In this document: positions 53,869 through 63,565 of the stretch, in pieces
Layout of the letters: every line of letters starts with the position of its first letter
Numbering within the stretch: the first letter of the stretch is position 1
Source: Myxococcus landrumus
GTDB lineage: Bacteria; Myxococcota; Myxococcia; Myxococcales; Myxococcaceae
NCBI RefSeq assembly: GCF_017301635.1
Contig: NZ_CP071091.1
Coordinates: forward strand, 6,646,001-6,710,000
Length of the DNA: 64,000 bases
Reading direction: 5' to 3'
Position numbers and translations under genes: made by a program
The notes under the pieces: model-generated
The model's input: only the letters and a program-made list of their open reading frames with translations
The model's database searches: none
What the model was told of the DNA's origin: nothing

Positions 53869-53925
53869 CGATTCCTGGGCGGGGGCGTCTACGTCATGGG
53901 GACAGGGGGTTCGCGACTGTTTCCC

Positions 53926-53956
53926 AGGCCCGAAGGAGGACTGAGTCCTCGGGCCT
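53926..53956 (+). terminator. Compound hairpin before the toxin-like gene
   Basis: AGGCCCGA (53926-53933) pairs with TCGGGCCT (53949-53956), and GGAC/GTCC pairs inside. It lies after the preceding gene's stop. No T tract. Confidence 0.5.
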
Positions 53957-53983
53957 TCGCCTCCGTGGGGCGGGGGGTGGACA

Positions 53984-55459
53984 ATGCGCGCTGAGGCCCT
54001 CTGGTTGAGCGTGGCGTTGCTGACCGTGGGCTGCGCGACGGTTCGGGAGCGGCCCTTGTGGATGGATTCAGGGCCGCTGGTGAGGGAGCGACGGGTCGTC
54101 GAGCGGGACGCCAGTTCCTCGGGGGCCGAGGATTCAGCGCGACTCACGCGACGCCAACGGCCGCTGGACCACGCGACGCGGTCCGCACATGGCATGGAGG
54201 ACGTGTCACGAGGGAATGAGGCCACGCACCTCGCGGTCACTGACGCGGTCGCGGGAGTGACGACCTCGCTGAACGCTGTCGATGTGGGGCTCGCTCGAAT
54301 CGAGGCTCGACCGCCCACGCTGGGTGGGTGGGGACTGAATGGGGTCTTCACCCGCTATCTGGACCATGGACGGGAGCAGTTGCCGTGGATTCGGGATGCG
54401 CTGGAAGGGACCACGCGGCTGACCGAGGTGGCCTCGGAGCTCTCGGATTCGGACATGGAGTTGGGGGTGCTGCGGATGACGGGGCAGCGGCTCCAGGCGG
54501 CGCTGTTCAGCACGCTGTTGCTGGAGACGTGGGTCGACTTCCTGCATCTCTCGGACGCGGTGCTCCGCCAGTGCCCGATGTGCAGTGTGGAGAAGTTGTT
54601 CGTGGACCTGCATCGGGTGCAAGGGCTGATGACGCCGACGCTGACGGAGCTCGCGTCACTGGACCCGGAGCGGGTCGAGGTGGCGGCGACCGCGATGCCC
54701 GAGCTGATGGGGAGGTTGACCCGGGAGTTCGACGCGATGCATGCGGAGGCGCGCGCGAGCATGAAGTTCGGGGAGAAGGTCATCGCGGCGGCGCAGGTGT
54801 TGGAGATGCTCACGATGATCTCCACGCTGAAGATGTCGTTGCCGCGCTTGCCTCCGGCCGCGCCCGCGACGCTCGGCGTGGGGTTCGTGATGAGCTCGGG
54901 CGGAGTGATGGTGGGCTCGCGAATCGTCGTCTCCGCGGAGTGGGTGGAGATGATGCGAAGGCTCGTGCAGGCGGGCGTCATCTCCGTGCCGGCCATCAGC
55001 GCGGCGGTCCGCATTCACGGGGGACAGGTCCTGATGGCGCAGGCGCATCAGGACTTGCCCAAGGGAGTGAGGGATGCGCTGGGCGACAGCCCCGAGGTCC
55101 GGGGCATGCACATCACCGGCAAGGCTGGGGCCGGCATGTCGGAGCCGCCGAAGCATCACGTCCTGCCTCAGGAGCACCGCGATTGGTTCGAGAAGCGCGG
55201 CTTCACCGGGGAGATGAACATCGACCAATTCTGCGTGAGGCTGGAGCGAGCCAGCCATGAGGCGATTCACGGTGGTGGCGACTGGCGACTCGGACGGATG
55301 TGGCCTGGCGAGTGGAATCAGATGATCATGAATGAGTTGCGTAGAGCTGAAACGAAGATGGGCCAGTTGTTGACGCGAAGCGAGGTCCTGAACATCGTCG
55401 CGGAACGAATGAAGGTCTACGACATCCCCCTCAATTTCACGAAGGGGAGGCGACCATGA
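53984..55459 (+). CDS. Lipoprotein toxin-like protein (TIGR02269/DUF2380 type)
   Basis: A 491-residue lipoprotein. The signal MRAEALWLSVALLTVGCA has lipobox TVGC at Cys 17. A long helical body follows, with a hydrophobic stretch near 290-330. The C-terminal 110 residues contain EPPKHHVLPQEHRDWFEKRG (near 386-405) and ERASHEAIHGGGDWRLGRMW (near 420-440). This HH...HEAxH pattern is that of the Myxococcus paralogous lipoprotein family TIGR02269/DUF2380 and looks like an HNH-type nuclease. The stop overlaps the next small gene by four bases (ATGA). The design fits SitA-like toxins passed by outer-membrane exchange, which is inference. Confidence 0.82.
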   Translation: MRAEALWLSVALLTVGCATVRERPLWMDSGPLVRERRVVERDASSSGAEDSARLTRRQRPLDHATRSAHGMEDVSRGNEATHLAVTDAVAGVTTSLNAVDVGLARIEARPPTLGGWGLNGVFTRYLDHGREQLPWIRDALEGTTRLTEVASELSDSDMELGVLRMTGQRLQAALFSTLLLETWVDFLHLSDAVLRQCPMCSVEKLFVDLHRVQGLMTPTLTELASLDPERVEVAATAMPELMGRLTREFDAMHAEARASMKFGEKVIAAAQVLEMLTMISTLKMSLPRLPPAAPATLGVGFVMSSGGVMVGSRIVVSAEWVEMMRRLVQAGVISVPAISAAVRIHGGQVLMAQAHQDLPKGVRDALGDSPEVRGMHITGKAGAGMSEPPKHHVLPQEHRDWFEKRGFTGEMNIDQFCVRLERASHEAIHGGGDWRLGRMWPGEWNQMIMNELRRAETKMGQLLTRSEVLNIVAERMKVYDIPLNFTKGRRP

Positions 55460-55926
55460 CCGACGGGCGTTCTTGGCAGGGGAACTGGAAGGTCCGCCTC
55501 TATGAACGTGTTCGTGAACGAGGCTACAGCTCATTGACGGCCTTCGCGGAGGCACGTCCCACTGCATCTTTGGTCTCGCTGGCCGAAGAGCTTGGGCCCG
55601 ACGACATCGCCGGCGTGCAGGTGTTCAGCGGACTGGTCGCTGAAGCGGAAAGAAGCCATCGGCTCACTCGATTGGTTCGGGCACAACTGGTGCGCGAGCT
55701 GCACTCGTATCTTCCTGACGGTTGGCCAACTGAGCTGGTAGGCGACGACCGTTTCAAGGTCGCTCGGTCACTTGCCGGCTGGTACTCCTTCACCCCGGAT
55801 CCCCACAAAGAGCAGGTTGACCGCGTCAGCGACGCGCTCATGGCGAATCCGCCTCCCGCCGGCTGGCGCCCCCTCAACTCCGAAGACGACCTGCTCCGAA
55901 CCCTCCTCCCTGACGATGAAGCCTGA
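55456..55926 (+). CDS. Putative immunity protein 1
   Basis: A 156-residue cytoplasmic protein translated from an ATG overlapping the toxin stop, with GGGGAGG as ribosome site. Residues 13-56 (RLYERVRERGYSSLTAFAEA and on to DDIAGVQV) and the last 20 (WRPLNSEDDLLRTLLPDD) are shared almost exactly with the next gene. The centre, residues 57-130, differs. It is helical by pattern, acidic, and has no signal. Translational coupling to a toxin-like gene, small size and tandem duplication suggest an immunity role. No domain name can be given. Confidence 0.72.
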   Translation: MTDGRSWQGNWKVRLYERVRERGYSSLTAFAEARPTASLVSLAEELGPDDIAGVQVFSGLVAEAERSHRLTRLVRAQLVRELHSYLPDGWPTELVGDDRFKVARSLAGWYSFTPDPHKEQVDRVSDALMANPPPAGWRPLNSEDDLLRTLLPDDEA

Positions 55927-55998
55927 CGAGGAGCGGCGCCCCTCCACAGCGGGGCGCCGTTCGTACCTGCCCATGAACTTCCCGCCAGGAAGGATGCA

Positions 55999-56469
55999 AT
56001 GACCGATAGAAATCCATGGAATGGGAACTGGCCGGTCCGCCTCTATGAGCGCGTTCGCGAGCGTGGCTACAGCTCACTGACAGCCTTCGCCGAGGCCCGT
56101 CCTACCGCCTCGCTCGTCTCGTTGGCCGAAGAGCTTGGCCCCGACGACATCGCCGGCGTACAGGTGCTCCGCGCGATGGTCGATGAAGCGGAGCGAACCC
56201 ATCGACTCACCCGCTTGGTTCGCGCACAGCTCGTGCGCGAGCTGACCGAGTACCTTCCCAGCGGATGGCCCGTCGACCTGAATGATGACACTCGCGAGGA
56301 TGTCGCCATCGCACGCGGGCAATGGTCGGCCTACACGCCAGAGGTATTTCGAGAGCGCGTCATGAAGGCTGGAAGTGCGCTCATGGCCATGCCACCCCCT
56401 CCAGGCTGGCGCCCCCTCAACTCCGAGGACGACCTGCTCCGCACCCTCCTCCCCGACGACCCCGCCTGA
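55999..56469 (+). CDS. Putative immunity protein 2 (tandem paralogue)
   Basis: A 156-residue paralogue of the preceding protein and of exactly the same length. N-terminal (about 13-56) and C-terminal (about 137-154) blocks are nearly identical at protein level, while the middle is diverged (for example TEYLPSGWPVDLNDDTREDV against HSYLPDGWPTELVGDDRFKV). AGGAAGG lies before the ATG, 72 bases after the first copy. It may be an orphan immunity gene against a related toxin, or a second guard against the same one. The sigma-54 promoter of the sulfide genes begins 100 bases downstream. Confidence 0.72.
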   Translation: MTDRNPWNGNWPVRLYERVRERGYSSLTAFAEARPTASLVSLAEELGPDDIAGVQVLRAMVDEAERTHRLTRLVRAQLVRELTEYLPSGWPVDLNDDTREDVAIARGQWSAYTPEVFRERVMKAGSALMAMPPPPGWRPLNSEDDLLRTLLPDDPA

Positions 56470-56496
56470 CCGGCCCGCACTCACACACCGCTCACC

Positions 56497-56522
56497 TGAA
56501 ACGCCCTGAAACACCCTGAAAC
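56497..56522. promoter_or_regulatory. Three TGAAAC half sites in 10-base phase
   Basis: TGAAAC starts at 56497, 56507 and 56517, each preceded by CC, exactly one helical turn apart. They lie 46-71 bases upstream of the -24 element of the SQR promoter. Likely binding array of the enhancer-binding protein at 57935. Confidence 0.7.
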
Positions 56523-56567
56523 AGTCCACACCCCCACACCACCGGGCACCGCCGTCGGGACGGAGGG

Positions 56568-56583
56568 TGGCACGCGCCCTGCT
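56568..56583 (+). promoter_or_regulatory. Sigma-54 promoter of the SQR gene
   Basis: TGGCACGCGCCCTGCT matches the -24/-12 consensus TGGCACG-N4-TTGCW with a single change (T to C). GG and GC are at the required spacing. It is 41 bases upstream of the SQR start codon. Confidence 0.85.
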
Positions 56584-56624
56584 AATGCTCACCGCCAACG
56601 TTTCACGCCTGGCCAGGAGCAAGC

Positions 56625-57899
<1,275 letters not shown>

Positions 57900-57934
57900 A
57901 GTCCGCCGCTGGGCGCCCCGGCACTCGCCGGGCT

Positions 57935-59233
<1,299 letters not shown>

Positions 59234-59258
59234 GCGCTTCCACCCCGCTCCGCCCTCG

Positions 59259-59295
59259 TGTTTCATCCGGTGTTTCAACTGTTTCACCCGAAACA
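59259..59295. promoter_or_regulatory. TGTTTCA cluster upstream of dioxygenase promoter
   Basis: TGTTTCA occurs at 59259, 59271 and 59280. The last forms TGTTTC-ACCC-GAAACA, a perfect palindrome (59280-59295). It is the reverse complement of the element before SQR and ends 44 bases before the -24 box, nearly the same distance. Probable activator sites. Confidence 0.7.
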
Positions 59296-59339
59296 CCAAC
59301 CCGCCCCCAGCGCCCATGTCCCCCTCGGAGAAGTCCCCC

Positions 59340-59355
59340 TGGCACGGGGCTGGCA
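59340..59355 (+). promoter_or_regulatory. Sigma-54 promoter of the persulfide dioxygenase gene
   Basis: TGGCACGGGGCTGGCA matches TGGCACG-N4-TTGCW with one change, and correct spacing of GG and GC. It is 50 bases upstream of the start codon. Confidence 0.83.
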
Positions 59356-59405
59356 ATGCTCCTCCACGACACCCACCCACCGCGGTCCCCAGGAGGAAAA
59401 CGGAC

Positions 59406-60110
59406 ATGCTCTTCCGGCAGCTCTTCGATGCGGAGTCCTCGACCTACACGTATCTGCTGGCGGACATGGCCACTCGAGAGGCCGTGCTCATCGACCCCGT
59501 GCTGGAGCAGGTGGAGCGGGACGTGCGGTTGGTCCAGGAGCTGGGGTTGAAGCTCAAGGTCGTGCTGGAGACACACGTCCACGCCGACCACATCACCGCG
59601 GCGGGCCTCCTGCGCGAGCGCACGGGCGCCCAGGTGTTCGCCTCCGCACTCGGCGCGCCCTGCGTGGACCGGCAGCTCTCCCAGGGCGACGTGGTCCGCG
59701 TGGGCGGCATCGAGGTGCTCGTGCTGGAGACGCCCGGCCACACCGACGACAGCCTGAGCTTTCTCTGCGACGGCCGACTGTTCACGGGCGACGCGCTGCT
59801 CGTCCGGGGCACGGGCCGCACCGACTTCCAGAACGGCGACCCCGGGCAGCTCTACGACTCCATCACCCGCGAGGTCTTCACCCTGCCCGACGCGACGGAG
59901 GTGTATCCCGCGCACGACTATGCGGGCTTCACCATGACGTCGGTGGGCGAGGAGAAGCGGCACAACCCTCGGCTGGCGGGCAAGTCGCGCGAGGAGTTCG
60001 TCGCCTTCATGAAGGCCCGGCAGATTCCCCCACCGCGCAAGCTGGACGTGGCCGTCCCCGCCAATCGCGCGTGTGGGCTCTCGGAGCCCTCGTCACCGCA
60101 CCATGCCTGA
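59406..60110 (+). CDS. pdo: Persulfide dioxygenase (ETHE1-like metallo-beta-lactamase fold)
   Basis: A 234-residue mononuclear-iron enzyme that oxidises glutathione persulfide to sulfite. The motif THVHADH is at residues 56-62 and the later ligands are His 112 (TPGHTDDS), Asp 129 (FTGDALL) and His 170 (YPAHDYAG). RGTGRTDFQNGD and the C-terminal PANRACG are features of the ETHE1 group rather than glyoxalase II. AGGAGG lies nine bases before the ATG. It has its own sigma-54 promoter and stands downstream of the activator gene, so activation should match that of SQR, the enzyme which makes its substrate. Confidence 0.92.
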   Translation: MLFRQLFDAESSTYTYLLADMATREAVLIDPVLEQVERDVRLVQELGLKLKVVLETHVHADHITAAGLLRERTGAQVFASALGAPCVDRQLSQGDVVRVGGIEVLVLETPGHTDDSLSFLCDGRLFTGDALLVRGTGRTDFQNGDPGQLYDSITREVFTLPDATEVYPAHDYAGFTMTSVGEEKRHNPRLAGKSREEFVAFMKARQIPPPRKLDVAVPANRACGLSEPSSPHHA

Positions 60111-60228
60111 CGCGGTGACGTGACTTCACGACACTGTCCTCGGACTTCCGCCGGCTTCCACTCGAAGCGGCGGACACCCTCTCATGGCCTTGCGCGCCCT
60201 CGATGGGCGCGAGGAAGGAGTCACTGAC

Positions 60229-60828
60229 TTGAGTCCCTTGTACGACAACGCCCTTCCCCAACCCGGCGGCTATCGCGACGTGGACGTGCGGCAGCTCGCG
60301 GCGGAGGGACCTCCGGGCCCTCACCTCGTCGACGTGCGCGAGCCCGTGGAGCTGGATGGAATCCTCGGCCGCCTCGAGGGCATCCGTCCGGCGCCGCTCG
60401 CCACGGTGCGCGAGGCGGCGGCCCTGTGGCCCCGCGACACGGAGGTCGTCCTCATCTGCCGCTCGGGCGCGAGGTCCGCGCGTGCGGCCAGGCAACTGGT
60501 GGAGCTGGGCTTCTCGCGCGTGATGAACCTGCGCGGTGGAATGCTCGCGTGGAACGAGGAGGCGCTGCCCGTGGTGCGCCTGTCGTCAGAGGCGCGCCCG
60601 ACGCTCGCCCAGGTCCGCGACATGCTGCGCTCCCGACTCCACGGCCTCCGGATTGCGCGCGTGGAGGCGTTGCCCTCCGCGCCGTCGCGAGCGGAGCTGG
60701 CCGCCGTACTGGACGCGCTGCGGGACGCACCGCCCCAGGGCATTGAAGACACCGCGGGTTTCGAGCGGACCCTCCGCGAGGTCCGCGACCTGCTCGCCGT
60801 CGCGAGCGAGGAAGGCAGCCGGAGATGA
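60229..60828 (+). CDS. Rhodanese-domain protein of the sulfide locus
   Basis: A protein of about 199 residues. The rhodanese domain fills residues 15-110, with LVDVREPVELDGIL and the active-site loop ICRSGARSA (Cys 77). A helical C-terminal part follows (ELAAVLDALRDAP). It could move sulfane sulfur between SQR product and glutathione, or release thiosulfate. TTG at 60229 is preferred because GGAAGGAG precedes it by eight bases; an in-frame ATG at 60184 has no ribosome site. The stop overlaps the exporter start (ATGA), so the two are coupled. It lies 118 bases after the dioxygenase gene, probably in its operon. Confidence 0.87.
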   Translation: MSPLYDNALPQPGGYRDVDVRQLAAEGPPGPHLVDVREPVELDGILGRLEGIRPAPLATVREAAALWPRDTEVVLICRSGARSARAARQLVELGFSRVMNLRGGMLAWNEEALPVVRLSSEARPTLAQVRDMLRSRLHGLRIARVEALPSAPSRAELAAVLDALRDAPPQGIEDTAGFERTLREVRDLLAVASEEGSRR

Positions 60829-61748
60829 TGTTGTTCGTGGGGCTCGCGGGCGCGCTGCTCGTGGGCGTGTTGTTGGGGTTGTTGGGTGGCGGGGGCTCCA
60901 TTCTCACGGTGCCGCTGCTCGTGTACGTGCTGGGCGTGGAGCCGCGCACGGCCATCGCCATGTCGCTCGTCGTCGTGGGTGTCACCAGTGCCAACGGTGC
61001 CTGGCTGCATGCGCGGGCCGGACGCGTGCGGTGGCGCACCGCCTTCGTGTTCGGCGCGGGAGGCATGGTGGGCGCGTTCCTGGGCGGGAAGCTCAACCCG
61101 CTCCTGTCGCCCACCGCGCTGATGGTGTTCTTCGCGGGCGTCATGGTGGCCGCGTCGGTCGCCATGCTGCTGCGCTCGGATGCCCCCGCGGCGTCCCAGG
61201 GGGCCCCCGCGTCCGAGCCCTCGGGCACGGCCGCCTCCACCGTGTCCGCGAGCCGCATCGGCCGGGTGCTGCTGCAAGGCGTGGGGGTGGGCATCCTGTC
61301 GGGGCTCGTGGGCGCGGGAGGAGGCTTCCTCATCGTCCCGGCGCTCGCGATGGTGGGCCTGCCCACGCCCGTGGCCACGGCGACGTCGCTGGTGGTCATC
61401 GCGCTCCAGTGCGCGGCGGGCCTCATGGGACACCTGGGCCACCTCGACCTGCCGTGGGTGCTCACCGCGCAGGTCATCGCGGTGGCGCTGGTGGGGAGCC
61501 TCGTGGGAGGCAGGCTCGCGGGACGCGTGGCGCCCGGACTGTTGCGCCGAGGCTTCGCCGTCTTCGTGCTCGCCACCGCGACGTTCCTGCTCCTCGCGCA
61601 GCTCCCCGCTGGAGCGAAGGCGAGCATGGGGCAGGTGCTCTCGAACGTGGGGGCATGGCCCTGGGTGGCGGTGGCCACGCTGCTCGGACTTCCGGTCGTG
61701 GTGTGGCGGCTGCTGTCGGGCCGTGAGCGCACGGCGAAGGAGGGCTGA
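60825..61748 (+). CDS. TauE/SafE-family sulfite/anion exporter
   Basis: A 307-residue inner-membrane protein with eight or so hydrophobic helices in two halves, separated by a charged Ala/Ser/Pro loop. Both halves carry the family glycine motif: LLGLLGGGGSILTVPLL near residue 20 and LSGLVGAGGGFLIVPAL near 160. TauE/SafE proteins export sulfite, sulfoacetate or related anions. After SQR, dioxygenase and rhodanese, the expected cargo is sulfite. The start overlaps the rhodanese stop. It is the last gene of the unit; a strong hairpin follows. Confidence 0.92.
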   Translation: MMLFVGLAGALLVGVLLGLLGGGGSILTVPLLVYVLGVEPRTAIAMSLVVVGVTSANGAWLHARAGRVRWRTAFVFGAGGMVGAFLGGKLNPLLSPTALMVFFAGVMVAASVAMLLRSDAPAASQGAPASEPSGTAASTVSASRIGRVLLQGVGVGILSGLVGAGGGFLIVPALAMVGLPTPVATATSLVVIALQCAAGLMGHLGHLDLPWVLTAQVIAVALVGSLVGGRLAGRVAPGLLRRGFAVFVLATATFLLLAQLPAGAKASMGQVLSNVGAWPWVAVATLLGLPVVVWRLLSGRERTAKEG

Positions 61749-61758
61749 CACTCCGAAG

Positions 61759-61795
61759 CCACACTGTGCTGGTCCACGCCACCAGCACAGTGTGG
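61759..61795. terminator. Perfect 15-base-pair hairpin after exporter gene
   Basis: CCACACTGTGCTGGT (61759-61773) pairs without mismatch with ACCAGCACAGTGTGG (61781-61795) around a seven-base loop. It lies 10 bases after the stop of the exporter gene. No T tract, so it may act with Rho or protect the mRNA end. Confidence 0.75.
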
Positions 61796-61859
61796 AGGCC
61801 ACGGCGTCCCCGGCACTTCCTCCGTTGACCCGCGACACGCGCGCATCGAGAGTCCTCGC

Positions 61860-63515
61860 ATGACGCTGAGACCCATCGCAGAAGTGGGCGCCGAGCTGGG
61901 CCTGTCTCCCGACGACGTGCACCCCTGGGGAACCCACCGCGCCAAGGTGTCCCTGGGAGCGCTCGCGAAGCAGGGCAGCCGACAGGGCCGCCTCGTGCTC
62001 GTCTCCGCCATCAACCCCACGCCGCCGGGCGAGGGGAAGACCACCATGTCCGTGGCGCTGGCCATGGGCCTGCGGCGCCGGGGGCGCAAGGTCGTGGCCG
62101 CGCTGCGAGAGCCCTCGCTCGGGCCGGTGTTCGGCGTGAAGGGCGGAGGCACGGGCGGCGGACAGGCCAGCCTGGAGCCCGCGGCGGACATCAACCTGCA
62201 CTTCACCGGCGACCTGCACGCCATCACCAGCGCCAACAACCTGCTGGCCGCGCTCGTCGACAACGCCGTGTACTACGGCCACCCCGTGCCCATCGACTCC
62301 ACGCGCGTGCGCTGGCGGCGCGCCATGGACATGAACGACCGGTTCCTGCGAAACGTCATCGTCGGCCTCGGCGGCAAGGCGCACGGCGTCCCGCGCGAGG
62401 GCGCCTTCGACATCACCGCCGCCAGCGAGGTGATGGCCATCCTCGCCCTGTCGGAGAACCTCAAGGACCTGGAGGCCCGGCTCGGCCGCGTCGTCGTGGG
62501 CCTGTCTCCCGACGGCAAGCCCGTGCGCGCCCGCGACGTGGACGCGGCGGCGGCCATGGTCGCCCTGCTCAAGGACGCGCTGATGCCCAACCTCGTGCAG
62601 ACGCGCGAGGGCGGCCCCGCGCTCGTGCACGCCGGCCCCTTCGGCAACATCGCGCACGGGTGCAGCTCCGTGGTGGGCACGCGGATGGGCCTCGCGTACG
62701 CGGACGAGGTCGTCACGGAGGCGGGCTTCGGCTTCGACCTGGGCGCGGAGAAGTTCCTCGACATCAAGTGCCGGAGCACCGGCCTGTGGCCCCGAGGCGT
62801 CGTGCTCGTCGTCACGCTGCGCGCGCTGAAGTACCAGGGCGGCGCGCCGCTCGCCCGCGTGGCGGACCCGGACGCGGACGCACTCGCGCGAGGCTTCGAC
62901 CACCTGGAGAAGCACCTGGAATCCGTGCGCGCCTTCGGCCTGCCCGCCGTGCTGTGCGTCAACCGCTTCCCGCAGGACACGGAGGCGGAGCTCGACGCCC
63001 TGCGCGCCTTCGGGCGGGAGCGCGGCGTGGAGACCGCCGTGTGCGAGGGCTTCACCCGAGGCGGTGAGGGCGCCCTGGAGCTGGCCGACCGGGTGCTCGC
63101 CATGCTCGACGCGACGGACGCCTCACCGCCCCAGCCGCGCTTCCTCTACGACGTGAAGCAGTCCCCCGAGGAGAAGGTGCGCGCCATCGCCCGCACCGTG
63201 TACGGCGCGGACGACGTGGCCTTCACCGCCTCCGCGCGCAAGGACCTGGAGATGGTGCGCGAACTGGGCGGCGCGGAGCTGCCCGTGTGCATGGCGAAGA
63301 CGCACCTGTCGCTCTCGGATGACCCGACGAAGCAGGGCCGTCCCCGAGGCTTCACGCTCACCGTGCGCGAGGTGCGCCTGTCCGCGGGCGCGGGCTTCAT
63401 GGTGGCGCTCACCGGAGACATCCTCACCATGCCGGGCCTGCCCAAGGAGCCCGCGGCCCGCCGCATCACCGTCCACGAGGACGGCCGCATCACCGGGTTG
63501 ATGCAGGGCGAATAG
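61860..63515 (+). CDS. fhs: Formate-tetrahydrofolate ligase
   Basis: A 551-residue ATP-dependent enzyme that joins formate to tetrahydrofolate to give 10-formyl-THF for one-carbon metabolism. The phosphate-binding loop TPPGEGKTT is near residue 58. Family blocks are clear: REPSLGPVFGVKGGGTGGG, INLHFTGDLHAITSANNLL, VVTEAGFGFDLGAEKF, and the C-terminal GAGFMVALTGDILTMPGLPK. Length is that of normal FTHFS. ATG at 61860 directly follows a 110-base gap with a large hairpin, so it is a separate unit from the sulfide genes. Confidence 0.96.
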   Translation: MTLRPIAEVGAELGLSPDDVHPWGTHRAKVSLGALAKQGSRQGRLVLVSAINPTPPGEGKTTMSVALAMGLRRRGRKVVAALREPSLGPVFGVKGGGTGGGQASLEPAADINLHFTGDLHAITSANNLLAALVDNAVYYGHPVPIDSTRVRWRRAMDMNDRFLRNVIVGLGGKAHGVPREGAFDITAASEVMAILALSENLKDLEARLGRVVVGLSPDGKPVRARDVDAAAAMVALLKDALMPNLVQTREGGPALVHAGPFGNIAHGCSSVVGTRMGLAYADEVVTEAGFGFDLGAEKFLDIKCRSTGLWPRGVVLVVTLRALKYQGGAPLARVADPDADALARGFDHLEKHLESVRAFGLPAVLCVNRFPQDTEAELDALRAFGRERGVETAVCEGFTRGGEGALELADRVLAMLDATDASPPQPRFLYDVKQSPEEKVRAIARTVYGADDVAFTASARKDLEMVRELGGAELPVCMAKTHLSLSDDPTKQGRPRGFTLTVREVRLSAGAGFMVALTGDILTMPGLPKEPAARRITVHEDGRITGLMQGE

Positions 63516-63530
63516 GCCCGTGAGGGGAAC

Positions 63531-63555
63531 GGGCGGCCCTTCGGCAGGGCCGCCC
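63531..63555. terminator. Bidirectional hairpin between fhs and receptor gene
   Basis: GGGCGGCCCT (63531-63540) pairs perfectly with AGGGCCGCCC (63546-63555) around TCGGC. It lies between two convergent stops. No T tract on either side. Confidence 0.65.
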
Positions 63556-63565
63556 TGGAAGCACC

